64,000 bases of DNA, from NCBI RefSeq assembly GCF_018138385.1, contig NZ_JAGSIE010000007.1, positions 96,830-160,829 on the forward strand. The letters are read 5' to 3'. Each line of letters begins with the position of its first letter. Position 1 is the first letter of the stretch. Below the pieces are notes generated by a model, which worked only from the letters and a program-made list of their open reading frames with translations, made no database searches and was not told where the DNA came from. A program made the position numbers and the translations under genes. Below are positions 52,255 through 61,346 of this stretch, piece after piece. This DNA comes from Allobacillus saliphilus. GTDB lineage: Bacteria > Bacillota > Bacilli > Bacillales > Alkalibacillaceae.

Positions 52255-55191
52255 TTATTTATAATGGACTTCCCCTAAATCCAATAGTTCTCTAGCGACG
52301 TTTTCAACCATGTGATTGGGTATGGAGCTTGCGCGTAGTTGTCGTTTGACTTTCTTTCGCATTTCGCGCTTCACATCTTCTTTTTCTGTCCAATCTATAA
52401 CTGCATTTTCTTGTATGATTTCAGTGATGATTTCAGTTAAGTCTTTTATACTTTCATGCTCTGACCCGGGTACATAATGTTCCAACGTTTGATAGAATGG
52501 CAACTGTCTTGGGTCTTTGAGTCCGATTGATTGGCTTTCTTCTTCCATGCTGATCATTTCTTGTCGGATTGACTGAAATTCTTCTAACAATTCTTCAATC
52601 GTTAGCTGGCGTGATTTCCGTTGCTCGATGAGTTCTTCCAATCGCTCTTTCAGTGAAGTATATTTCACTGGGTTCTCATCTAACTTGATCCGAATCTCAT
52701 GCTTGATAGCATGTTCCATTTCGGCAGCTTTCGCCTCTGGTGTTTTAATCTCATCTAGTTTTTCATCGAATCTGCTTGTTAAAATATTAACCGGCTCAAA
52801 TAAAATCTCAGGCTCAGATGCGTAAATATATTCTTCGATTAATTTACGAACCTTCCCCCCACAGTCGGAAATATCCATTCCTTCTTCGATATAGTATCGA
52901 GACTTTGCAAGCTTTCGAATCTTGCCTAACCATTTTAAATCCTCTAAATACGGCTGGGCTTTCGGACTCGGCATGATCATATCCATACTTTCAGAGAACT
53001 TTTTAAATGCCACATCAAATGAATTCCGAATATCTTCAGGTTCAAGCACTTTCAGACAGGCATCAGAATCTTTTTTGTCTACGTGATCAAAAAATCGCAT
53101 TGCTTTTCGGTGGCGGCTCTCTAATCTAGGGATTTCTTCGTCGACATGATGCATCGCTCCCTTAATATCTTCTTCATGGAAGATTCCTAAAGCTTCTTCC
53201 AAGAAACGAGAGACACCATAGTAATCCACAATTAAACCATATGACTTTTTATCATAGGTTCTGTTCGTTCTCGCAATTGCCTGTAAGAGATTATGTTCTT
53301 TTAGCGGCTTGTCCAAATACATGACTTGTTCCACAGGAGCATCAAATCCTGTCAGCAATTTATCACACACAATCAGGAAAGCGAGCGGGTCCTCATGTAA
53401 TGGCTTTTTGAATCGCTGAATAACTTCTTTCTCTTCTGTTTGAGAAAGTCCATATTGCTTCATTCGCTCGGAGTCATTATGACCACTGGAGATAATCACG
53501 GCCGATTCATAATCACTTAATTCATCCAGCAGCTCTTTATATGCAACAGCCGCCTCACGGGAAACTGTAACGATTTGTGCCTTAAACCCATTCGGTTCAA
53601 TATGCTTCTCGTAGTGTTCGACAATATCTAAAACGACTTCTCTTATCCGCTTCGGTGATGAAGTCAACGCTTCTTCGGTCACGTACTTCTGTTTAATCCG
53701 TTCTCGGTCTTCATCCGAGTAATTACGGAAAAAGCGATCAAACAACTCATCGATCGTTTCACCTTGCACATGTAAGTCAATTAACCGAGCTTCATAGAAA
53801 ATAGGTACTGTTGCCCCATCTTCAACGGCTTTCTCGATTGGGTACTTATCGATGTATGTACCAAATGTTCGCACGGTACTTTTATCTTCTTTATCGATTG
53901 GTGTTCCAGTAAAACCAATATACGTCGCATTCGGTAACCCTGTCCGCATGTTCATCGCCAGTGAACTATACTGGGAACGGTGCGACTCATCGACCAAAAC
54001 AATCACATTCTCCGAGTCAGTCAATAATGGATACTCTTCTCCCTCATCCGTTTGGAACTTCTGAACCAAGGTCATCACCGTTGTTCCGGGACCTTGTTGG
54101 AGAAGACTTTTTAACTCCTCAACGGACTCAGCTTGTTTCGGATTCGGGAAACCACAACGTTTAAATGTGTTCGTAATTTGACGGTCTAAATCTTGACGGT
54201 CAGTTACGACGACGATTGTAGGATTCTCTAGTTCTTTTAGTCGCCTTAATTTCATCGATAAAAAGACCATTGATAATGATTTTCCTGAACCTTGTGTTGC
54301 CCAAACAACCCCTCCTCGAGCTTGTGGGTGTTCACCCGTTAAGATTCGTTCTACCGCTTTATTCACCGCTCGATATTGTTGATATCGTGCCATTTTCTTA
54401 ATCACACGACCATCTTCCGGTTCATAGACGATGAAATTTAGAATGATATCAAACAGTCTCTCTCTGTCCAAAATACCTTGTGTCAGAACATCTTGAGGTG
54501 TGGCGTTTGAGCCAATCTCATCAACCGTTAATGGGTAAGGTTCTCTCCACGTAGAGTAATGCTGGACACTGGCACCAATCGTTCCGACCTTGGCTCGATC
54601 ATTACTCGTTGAAACCATAAACTGATTGTAATAAAACAAATTTTCATTAACGATTTGGTACCGTTTCAGCTGCTTAACCCCTTGGCCGATTTGTTCATCT
54701 GGAGGGAGAGTCGGACTTTTACACTCAATCACAACTAACGGAAGACCATTTACATAAAGCATAATATCCGGACGAATCGTTTCATTCGCATTCGTGTAGC
54801 TCAATTGACTGGTAATGATAAATTCATTTTCATCGATGTTATCAAAATCGATCAACTGAACCGTCTGACTCTTCCTTCCAATTCCTAGATCTTGTTGAAC
54901 GGATAACTTATTAATCAGAATCTCATGAAAATCTTGATTGGCTTCCATCAAACTGGTAGCTTCCATGTGCGTAATTTTGCGAACAACCTTGTTTAAGTTG
55001 TTTTCACTAATCCATGGATTAAGCTTCTTAACAGAATTTATTAAACGCTCTTTAAGCACAACTTCATTTTGCGACGTCCGTTCTCGATCAAGAGCCGTTC
55101 CTTCGACATACGTGTAGCCAAGCTTCTTCAGTTGGTCAATCATTCGATTTTCAACTAACGTCTCTTCGTTCCAAGCTTGAACTTCACTCAT
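52255..55191 (-). CDS. hsdR: Type I restriction enzyme HsdR subunit
   Basis: This is a 978-residue motor-nuclease. The N-terminal PD-(D/E)xK nuclease has RPDIMLYVNGLPLVVIECKS (about 140-159). The SF2 translocase has Walker A ATQGSGKS (about 298-305), VVVTDRQDLDRQ, the DESH box LVDESHRSQ (about 401-404), a TGTP-type motif III and the late QAIARTNR motif. A helical C-terminal region (about 800-978) binds the methylase. It cuts unmethylated DNA at a distance after ATP-driven pulling. All key motifs are intact. The ATG overlaps the hsdS stop by four bases. Confidence 0.97.
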   Translation of the reverse strand: MSEVQAWNEETLVENRMIDQLKKLGYTYVEGTALDRERTSQNEVVLKERLINSVKKLNPWISENNLNKVVRKITHMEATSLMEANQDFHEILINKLSVQQDLGIGRKSQTVQLIDFDNIDENEFIITSQLSYTNANETIRPDIMLYVNGLPLVVIECKSPTLPPDEQIGQGVKQLKRYQIVNENLFYYNQFMVSTSNDRAKVGTIGASVQHYSTWREPYPLTVDEIGSNATPQDVLTQGILDRERLFDIILNFIVYEPEDGRVIKKMARYQQYRAVNKAVERILTGEHPQARGGVVWATQGSGKSLSMVFLSMKLRRLKELENPTIVVVTDRQDLDRQITNTFKRCGFPNPKQAESVEELKSLLQQGPGTTVMTLVQKFQTDEGEEYPLLTDSENVIVLVDESHRSQYSSLAMNMRTGLPNATYIGFTGTPIDKEDKSTVRTFGTYIDKYPIEKAVEDGATVPIFYEARLIDLHVQGETIDELFDRFFRNYSDEDRERIKQKYVTEEALTSSPKRIREVVLDIVEHYEKHIEPNGFKAQIVTVSREAAVAYKELLDELSDYESAVIISSGHNDSERMKQYGLSQTEEKEVIQRFKKPLHEDPLAFLIVCDKLLTGFDAPVEQVMYLDKPLKEHNLLQAIARTNRTYDKKSYGLIVDYYGVSRFLEEALGIFHEEDIKGAMHHVDEEIPRLESRHRKAMRFFDHVDKKDSDACLKVLEPEDIRNSFDVAFKKFSESMDMIMPSPKAQPYLEDLKWLGKIRKLAKSRYYIEEGMDISDCGGKVRKLIEEYIYASEPEILFEPVNILTSRFDEKLDEIKTPEAKAAEMEHAIKHEIRIKLDENPVKYTSLKERLEELIEQRKSRQLTIEELLEEFQSIRQEMISMEEESQSIGLKDPRQLPFYQTLEHYVPGSEHESIKDLTEIITEIIQENAVIDWTEKEDVKREMRKKVKRQLRASSIPNHMVENVARELLDLGEVHYK

Positions 55192-56489
55192 GACGGAAGT
55201 TCCTCCTTATCGTCTAGTGGTACACGGACTTTTCCTGTTAGTAGTTGTTGCATAAGGCCTTGTTTAATTTCATTTAGTATATTTAATTTGTTCGATTCTA
55301 TCTGAATTTTATTGTGATATTCGGTTAGAATGTTTGATATTTTAGCCTGTTCATCTTTAGGGGGTAAGGCAAAGTTATAAATTTTAATATCATCTGATTT
55401 TACAGCTGGATAATTACTTCCTGTCATATTAGATGTTAGATAATTTACAAAGCGGTCTGATAAAACAACTTGGTACAAAAAGTCCGAATTACATTCATTA
55501 TTACTTCTAAGTACTGCAAAACCAGTAGAGCAAACAGCTTCATTGTATTTTGCATTTATATATGCAAAACCTCTTAAGTATGGTCTCACCGTTGATACAA
55601 TAATATCACCAGTTTTAACTTTTCTTCTGGCCCTACTAGGAGCATCTTTAAACAGATGTCTATTTGTTCTTGTAATATTATTTTTATCAATCGATGCAAT
55701 ATCAATATAATTCAACTCATAAGAGTCTTCTGTCCTACTAGATAATTTTTCTGGATTAATGTGCGCGACATCTTCAATAAAAACTACTTTCCAGTTTCTT
55801 GGGATTTTTCCGATAGAAGAGTCTTTAAATTTGGTATGCCCAATCCCTTTCGTCAATAACTGTTGCATTAATCCTTTTTTCACCGTCTCTGTTTGTTCGA
55901 TGATTTGTTCTGTTTTTTCAATTGTTTCATCGACGGATGAGAGGATTGCTGCAATTTTTTGTTGTTCTTTTAAAGGTGGTATAGGTAGTCTAATTGAACC
56001 AAGATTTGTACGACTGATTCTTTGTCTAGTAGAACCAGAAGAAAAAGATACTACCTTACTTAAAACTATATGGGAATTCAAAGAATAATTAATAAACTTT
56101 CTGTCATATTTATCGATATCAGGTCTAAAAATAACTATATCAACAGAAGTTATATTTCTTGTGCCCAGATGAGGGACAATACAAGCACGTCCAATAGGGT
56201 CAGCCAATCGGCAAATTAAAATATCTCCATCAAAAACTTCTTTACAATTTAAATCACTGAAGGTGTCTTCCGTAATATATCTTTTGGATTCTTTTTCTAT
56301 AAATTTACCAATACCTATATTACCTGTTTGAATTAGTCTTATTCCTTCATCTGAGATGTTTTTTGATTCAATCCAATCACCATCAATAAAAGAATGTCTC
56401 TCATTATCATTTACGATTGATTTAATTTCTGTTACTTTCCAGTCATTTGGAATTGGACCATATTCTGTTTTGATATACTCACTCATCAT
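55188..56489 (-). CDS. hsdS: Type I restriction specificity subunit HsdS
   Basis: This is a 433-residue subunit with two target recognition domains (about 1-165 and 225-385), each closed by a conserved coiled-coil spacer: LPIPPLKEQQKIAAILSSVDETIEKTEQIIEQTETVKKGLMQQLLTKG in the centre and PPKDEQAKISNILTEYHNKIQ...KQGLMQQLL at the end. Each domain reads one half of a bipartite site. The two spacers are similar repeats. The site cannot be predicted. It overlaps hsdM and hsdR at the two ends; two adjacent ATGs are possible starts. Confidence 0.95.
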   Translation of the reverse strand: MMSEYIKTEYGPIPNDWKVTEIKSIVNDNERHSFIDGDWIESKNISDEGIRLIQTGNIGIGKFIEKESKRYITEDTFSDLNCKEVFDGDILICRLADPIGRACIVPHLGTRNITSVDIVIFRPDIDKYDRKFINYSLNSHIVLSKVVSFSSGSTRQRISRTNLGSIRLPIPPLKEQQKIAAILSSVDETIEKTEQIIEQTETVKKGLMQQLLTKGIGHTKFKDSSIGKIPRNWKVVFIEDVAHINPEKLSSRTEDSYELNYIDIASIDKNNITRTNRHLFKDAPSRARRKVKTGDIIVSTVRPYLRGFAYINAKYNEAVCSTGFAVLRSNNECNSDFLYQVVLSDRFVNYLTSNMTGSNYPAVKSDDIKIYNFALPPKDEQAKISNILTEYHNKIQIESNKLNILNEIKQGLMQQLLTGKVRVPLDDKEELPS

Positions 56490-57963
56490 ACCCCAACTCC
56501 TTCAAATACCCATACATCTTACTCTCAATTTCATCACGCTCTTGCTCTAGCTTTTTCAAATCATTTAATGCTGCTTGAACGTCAATCTCTTCTTCCTCTT
56601 CAGTTGTATCAATGTATCGGGCAATGTTTAGGTTGTAGTCATTTTCTTCAATTTCTTCAAGGTCAACTACTCGGCAATACTTCTCTTGGTCTTCCCATTG
56701 GTCATAGGCTTGAACAATTTTCTCTATATCTTCATCTCTTAATACGTTTTGATTTTTTCCTTCTTGGTAATCTTTTGAACCGTCTAAGATAAATACTTTT
56801 CCTTTATGTTCATCAGCTTTTTGACGGTTCAAAACTAAAATACAAGCAGGAATACCCGTGCCGTAAAACAAATTAGATGGTAGCCCAATAATCGCTTCTA
56901 CTAGATCCTCTTTCAGTAGACCTTCTCGTATTTTACCTTCTGCACCACCACGGAAAAGGACACCGTGCGGCATCACGACTCCGGCTTTTCCTTGATGATT
57001 CAGGGTAGAAACCATATGTTGAACAAATGCATAATCTCCAGCGTTTTTAGGCGGAATACCAAAACGGAAACGGCCATATTCGTCCGCTTCAGCTTCTTCC
57101 CTACCCCAGTTCTTCAATGAAAAAGGTGGATTGGCAATGACTCGGTCATATAGCAATAACTCTTTATCATCACCTAAAAGTTTTGGCTCACGTATGGTAT
57201 CTCCTCGCATAATTTCATGGTCACTTAGCCCATGTAAAAGTAAGTTCATCTTACAAATTGACCAAGTACCTAGGTTACGCTCTTGGCCATGCAGCGTAAG
57301 GTTTCTAGGATTTCCACCTTGTGATTTTATGTAATCTACGGATTGAACTAACATACCGCCAGAGCCAACCGTCGGATCGCACACTCGCATACCTTCCTCA
57401 GGTTTAATTAGATTAACAATTAATTCAACAACTTTAGAAGGTGTATAGAATTCGCCACCTTTTTTACCTGCATCATCCGCAAATTGTTTGATCAAATATT
57501 CATACGCTCGACCTAACATGTCCGGCTCGGATAAGTTCCCATTACTTAAATCAATGGAAGAAAAGTGTTGGATTAATTGCATCAGTAATTTATCAGGTAA
57601 TTTATCTTTATCATTAAAGTCAATACTAGCCAAGACACCATGTAAAGAATGGTTTTCTTCTTCTAATGCTTCAAACGCTTTATTAATTGTGTTACCGATG
57701 TCGTGTGTTTGCACCTGAATATGCTCCCACCGCGCTCGTTCGGGTACAAAGAATTGGTGTTCATCACGATCATACCAAGCGTAGTCGTCGCCTTCTTCAT
57801 GTTCAATCATTTTTGCACGTTCTACGAAAACATCACTCAACCGCTTCAAAAATAACAATCCAAATATGTAATTTTTATAATCAGAAGAATCAATTGATCC
57901 TCTTAATATGTTAGCCGATTCCCATAGGTGGGATTCTAATTGTTGTAACGTTAATTTACTCAT
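56479..57963 (-). CDS. hsdM: Type I restriction adenine methylase HsdM
   Basis: This is a 494-residue N6-adenine methyltransferase. The N-terminal helical domain (about 1-140) is followed by the AdoMet fold with motif I DPTVGSGGMLV (about 196-206) and the catalytic motif IV NPPF (about 278-281, VIANPPFSLKNWG). GRAYEYLIKQFA and GGEFYTPSKVV are typical of HsdM. The C-terminal tail is coiled coil (LNDLKKLEQERDEIESK). The ATG at 57963 (MSKLT) has GGAGG eight bases upstream; an ATG five codons earlier overlaps it. It is the first gene of the hsdMSR operon. Confidence 0.96.
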   Translation of the reverse strand: MSKLTLQQLESHLWESANILRGSIDSSDYKNYIFGLLFLKRLSDVFVERAKMIEHEEGDDYAWYDRDEHQFFVPERARWEHIQVQTHDIGNTINKAFEALEEENHSLHGVLASIDFNDKDKLPDKLLMQLIQHFSSIDLSNGNLSEPDMLGRAYEYLIKQFADDAGKKGGEFYTPSKVVELIVNLIKPEEGMRVCDPTVGSGGMLVQSVDYIKSQGGNPRNLTLHGQERNLGTWSICKMNLLLHGLSDHEIMRGDTIREPKLLGDDKELLLYDRVIANPPFSLKNWGREEAEADEYGRFRFGIPPKNAGDYAFVQHMVSTLNHQGKAGVVMPHGVLFRGGAEGKIREGLLKEDLVEAIIGLPSNLFYGTGIPACILVLNRQKADEHKGKVFILDGSKDYQEGKNQNVLRDEDIEKIVQAYDQWEDQEKYCRVVDLEEIEENDYNLNIARYIDTTEEEEEIDVQAALNDLKKLEQERDEIESKMYGYLKELGYDE

Positions 57964-58237
57964 TTGTCCATCCTCCATATATTTCTATATACCTATATAC
58001 TAAATATATCAAAATATTATAGCGTTGGATAGATGGGAGCACTTAACTTACGTGACAATAAAAGGACAGTACATCAACATTGGTTTATAGTTTTCTTTAA
58101 TCATTTCGTAAAGATCTTTTCATTTTGAAAAATCAAACCCTCAAACCTCCCAAAAAGTCTGTGTGTCTACTCATGCAATAGTGGACCGCCAGTTAAATCT
58201 CTTCAATTCATTCAAGTATTCAGCTCATTTTCCAACG
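57964..58237. other. Intergenic region upstream of hsdM
   Basis: About 270 bases carrying the hsdM promoter region (AT-rich next to the start) and a stretch around 58130-58230 that looks like neither gene nor repeat. Nothing further was recognised. Confidence 0.4.
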
Positions 58238-58268
58238 AAAAAAGACAGGTTCATCACCTGTCTTTTTT
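58238..58268. terminator. Bidirectional terminator beyond the Rieske gene
   Basis: The stem AAAAAAGACAGGT/ACCTGTCTTTTTT with a five-base loop gives T runs on both strands. Confidence 0.85.
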
Positions 58269-58293
58269 ATCTAAACCTCTTCGATTTTCTCTA

Positions 58294-59316
58294 TTATTTA
58301 ACCGCAGACTTCTTTTTCATCCGTTCTAATTTTTCTTCATCTAACGGAAGTGTCCCTGTCTCAATCCCCAATTCAGACAACCAACGACGGTAAGCGATTG
58401 TCAGTGCGTCTGATTTCAAATGCATCTCCGCCTGCAAATCCAATGGAAGCAATTCTGGTTTTTGGCTTTCGACGATATCAAGGTCTTGGTAGAAGATTGT
58501 ATCCTGGAATTCACGGTATGGTTCGTCTGGTTGATCGAGCTCATAGTTTCGTGTCAATAACATGAATACACGGCTTTTTTCATTGTCTTCTTGATTGACC
58601 GCGGTTAAAATCGTGAATTCTTCATCGGATCCTTCTGTCGTTTTTGTAAACCGAGCGACTGTCGGGCGTAATACTTGATAGACATAATCGGTGTATCCAC
58701 CTTTTGAGCGACCGTCCGCATTTGGTTGATAGACTGGTATTTTACTTGTCGTTAAGTGTCCATCTACAAAATCGACGTTATAGTCAACGACTTCTGCATG
58801 ATTCGCATCACCTAACATGCCTTCGTGGACAAACATAAGATGAGCGACATCAATAAAATTTTCAATAATTCGTGGTGCATTGGCATTCACTTCATACGGT
58901 CCACAAATAATTGTTCGGTAACCATCCGCTTCACCTTCCGGATAGTTGATGAGTTGTTCTGGTTCATCTCCAAGGCAGACCCAAATCAATCCCATATATT
59001 CTTCACAATGATAGACTACAGCGCGAGCTTTCTTCGGGATTGGTCGTTCACAAGGTAGTGCCGGAATTTTTGTACAAGCACCTTGTTCGTCGTATTCCCA
59101 TGCATGATAAGCACAGACAAGTTTTCCATCGACGACTTTCCCTAACGATAACGCTGCGCCACGGTGAATACATAAATCCTTGAATGCATGAACACCTTTT
59201 TCATTGCGGAAAATGACGACGCGTTCACCTAACACGTGTACCTGTTTCGGGTCGTCACCTAGTTCGTCAGCTTTACAAACGGGATGCCAATCATTCCATA
59301 ATCTATCTTGTTGCAT
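58294..59316 (-). CDS. Rieske non-heme iron oxygenase, alpha subunit type
   Basis: This is a 340-residue oxygenase. The Rieske centre is CIHRGAALSLGKVVDGKLVCAYHAW (CxH...CxxH, about residues 47-70). The mononuclear iron site is ENFIDVAHLMFVHEG (Asp and two His, about 155-165). The C-terminal block LKSDALTIAYRRWLSELG fits the vanillate demethylase-like single-component group, which mostly performs O- or N-demethylation or ring hydroxylation with a separate reductase. No reductase gene is linked here. The gene overlaps the NCS2 permease end by 14 bases and is therefore under the same purine riboswitch, which points to a purine-type substrate. That is inference. Confidence 0.9.
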   Translation of the reverse strand: MQQDRLWNDWHPVCKADELGDDPKQVHVLGERVVIFRNEKGVHAFKDLCIHRGAALSLGKVVDGKLVCAYHAWEYDEQGACTKIPALPCERPIPKKARAVVYHCEEYMGLIWVCLGDEPEQLINYPEGEADGYRTIICGPYEVNANAPRIIENFIDVAHLMFVHEGMLGDANHAEVVDYNVDFVDGHLTTSKIPVYQPNADGRSKGGYTDYVYQVLRPTVARFTKTTEGSDEEFTILTAVNQEDNEKSRVFMLLTRNYELDQPDEPYREFQDTIFYQDLDIVESQKPELLPLDLQAEMHLKSDALTIAYRRWLSELGIETGTLPLDEEKLERMKKKSAVK

Positions 59317-60691
59317 ATTCTATCTCTCCTTTTGCAGTAACTGTCTTTTTATCTTCCAGCTTTTCTGGTAGTAATACATTCAACAATAATGCACCTATTG
59401 CTCCGACCGCTGTTCCGGAAGCAACAAAATACGTAGCCAAAGTCGGCAACTCGCTCATCACTTCTTGTGGAATGAGGGCTGCGAATAACGCCAACATAAT
59501 CGGTACTCCAATCACAATCATATTTCTTTCCGTAAAGGGTTCGTTTTTAATGACTTTCAGGCCATTCATCATAATGACAACACATAGAACGGCGAACACA
59601 CCACTGATGACAACACCTGGAACACTTGCAATAATACTCGTTAGTTTAGGCATCATACCAAGAATGACTAAAATCGCTCCTCCGGCAATAATTGGACGGC
59701 GACTTTTAATACCTGTCACAGCGATGATCCCTGCGTTAGAGGAATATCCAGTCACGGGTGTCCCTCCGAAAAATGATCCGGCAAAACAACCTAATCCTTC
59801 ACCAACTGCGCCCCCGTTCAATCGCTTGTCATCAAGTTTCTGATCCGTTACTTCACCGACTGTGAACCATGTTCCGGTTGTTTCAATAACGATAATCATA
59901 TAGATGGCTATCATAATTAAAACAGCATCTAATTCGAATGTTGGCATTCCAAAAGCGAAAATACTTGGAAGGGCAAACCATGAACTATCTTTTACGGATG
60001 AAAAATCAACGAGTCCATAAAAGGACGCGATAATTGTACCGATGCCAAGCGCCATAATGACAGATGCGAGCTTCACAAAACGGAAGCGTTTAGTCGCTTT
60101 TTCACCGAGATACATGCAGCCGATCAAAATCGATGCAGAAATAAAAGCAATCATGATATTTACATTGGCGTTTCCTGGAGCGTTATACACGGAACTAATG
60201 GCACTCGGCATCAAGGAAATTCCCACAACGACAATGACCGTTCCAGCAACAATAGGTGGAATGAATTTTTTCACGACTTTACTGAATAGCTTCAGTCGTC
60301 CGATTAATGCAATGAGAATTGCTCCTGGAATCAAACTGCCGATCATCGCTCCTAATCCTGATGTCGTACCGATTGCTGCGAGTGCAGTTAACGGAACAAA
60401 CGATGGTCCTTGCATCACAGGAAGCTTCATCGCAAATCCCGCTTGAATTAATGTTGCCAACCCACATGCGATAAACGTCATTTGAATCAATAGCGCTGTA
60501 TCCCCTACTGTCAATGAAAGCAGTCCAGCTAATATGATCGGCGGGATAAATAAATCCATCGCCAACACATGTTGGAAGCCGACAAAGACTGATTTACTGA
60601 CAGATATTTTTTCATCATTGGGAGACGGCTCTTTTTCCTTCTTTTTAGGTTCCATTTCAGTAACTTTTACTTCACTTTGAACACTTTCCAT
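59303..60691 (-). CDS. NCS2 family xanthine/uracil permease
   Basis: This is a 462-residue, 14-helix nucleobase transporter. A polar N-terminal extension (about 1-30, Lys/Glu rich) precedes FVGFQHVLAMDLFIPPIIL, the usual NCS2 start (QH motif). The substrate region has MQGPSFVPLTAL, and the C-terminal half FFGGTPVTGYSSNAGIIAVTGIKSR with the NCS2 signature. It is preceded by a guanine-class purine riboswitch, so a purine (xanthine, hypoxanthine, guanine or a methylated form) is the likely cargo. The ATG at 60691 has GGGAGG, with a rather long spacing of ten bases. The Rieske gene follows in the same operon. Confidence 0.93.
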   Translation of the reverse strand: MESVQSEVKVTEMEPKKKEKEPSPNDEKISVSKSVFVGFQHVLAMDLFIPPIILAGLLSLTVGDTALLIQMTFIACGLATLIQAGFAMKLPVMQGPSFVPLTALAAIGTTSGLGAMIGSLIPGAILIALIGRLKLFSKVVKKFIPPIVAGTVIVVVGISLMPSAISSVYNAPGNANVNIMIAFISASILIGCMYLGEKATKRFRFVKLASVIMALGIGTIIASFYGLVDFSSVKDSSWFALPSIFAFGMPTFELDAVLIMIAIYMIIVIETTGTWFTVGEVTDQKLDDKRLNGGAVGEGLGCFAGSFFGGTPVTGYSSNAGIIAVTGIKSRRPIIAGGAILVILGMMPKLTSIIASVPGVVISGVFAVLCVVIMMNGLKVIKNEPFTERNMIVIGVPIMLALFAALIPQEVMSELPTLATYFVASGTAVGAIGALLLNVLLPEKLEDKKTVTAKGEIEYATR

Positions 60692-60789
60692 TGATTAACG
60701 TCCTCCCTTTAGTGGTTGCTCGACGTTTTTCATATAATCCAATCTCTGAGAGAAATGAAATTGGAACACACAGTACGTTTTCGAACATT

Positions 60790-60966
60790 AAAAAAGCTCG
60801 AACTACACGCCTATGTAAAAGCATGTACTTCGAGCTTGTTAAAGTCGAAAAGTAACTCGCATCTTAATAAAAAGATGCTACCGTACGTGCTTTTCATAGT
60901 CGGTTTATTTACGGTAAACCGGTAGAAACTTGCAGGCCATATCCCCGCGATTATATGAAAAACGCT
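60790..60966 (-). ncRNA. Purine riboswitch (guanine class) with terminator platform
   Basis: On the minus strand the aptamer (60966-60890) has every conserved block: ATATAATC, GATATGG, AAGTTTCTACC, ACCGTAAAT and GACTATG, closed by P1 (TTTTCATA/TATGAAAAG). The discriminating base in GACTATG is C, which selects guanine, hypoxanthine or xanthine, not adenine. The expression platform ends in a terminator stem AAGCTCGAA...TTCGAGCTT followed by TTTTT at about 60790. Ligand binding should turn off the permease-Rieske operon. Confidence 0.95.
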
Positions 60967-60985
60967 TATGAAATTGTTTGGTTTT

Positions 60986-61013
60986 AGTATAACATTATTA
61001 TAAGAGCTGGCAA
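60986..61013 (-). promoter_or_regulatory. Promoter of the riboswitch-controlled operon
   Basis: On the minus strand, -35 TTGCCA (61008-61013), 16-base spacer, -10 TATACT (60986-60991), about 20 bases before the aptamer. Confidence 0.65.
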
Positions 61014-61090
61014 GTAGTTTGCGAGATTTTTTTATAAAAAATGAGTGGAACGCTTACATTAACTTTGAATAGCATAAGAAAAATAGTTAG

Positions 61091-61102
61091 AAACCGAACA
61101 TT
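61091..61102 (+). promoter_or_regulatory. Possible PurR box
   Basis: AAACCGAACATT matches the Bacillus PurBox form AWWWCCGAACWWT. A weaker half (TTTGTTATTAACGTTTG) follows 10-15 bases on. It lies about 80 bases upstream of the promoter of the purine operon. A functional site would need the second box to be real. Confidence 0.4.
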
Positions 61103-61178
61103 AAAGTAATATTTGTTATTAACGTTTGTTAAAGTCACATTGGTTCTATGCCTTGATTTTAAGTGTTAGAACGCTTAT

Positions 61179-61346
61179 TTGAACGGTCTGATTGAAGTTT
61201 TGAACAGTCAACGACATTGTTTGAACAGTCAAGGCGCTGTTTTGAACGGATAGTGAGCAGCTTTGAACAGTTAGCCGAGTTTTTTGAACGATCAGAGCGA
61301 CGATTTGAACGGTTAGCATACTTTTTTCAACAGTTAACCCTTCACC
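61179..61346. repeat. Tandem array E: 8 units of 21 bp, core TTGAACRGT
   Basis: TTGAAC occurs at 61179, 61200, 61221, 61242, 61263, 61284 and 61305, with TTCAAC at 61326: an exact 21-bp phase. Conserved bases are TTGAACRGTYA; the other ten vary. The last unit overlaps the stop codon of the pentapeptide-repeat gene, so the array abuts that gene's 3' end. Confidence 0.9.

Noticed and set aside
60890..60966. Adenine riboswitch
   Set aside because: The discriminating base in GACTATG is C, which gives the guanine class; the adenine form would read GATTATG.
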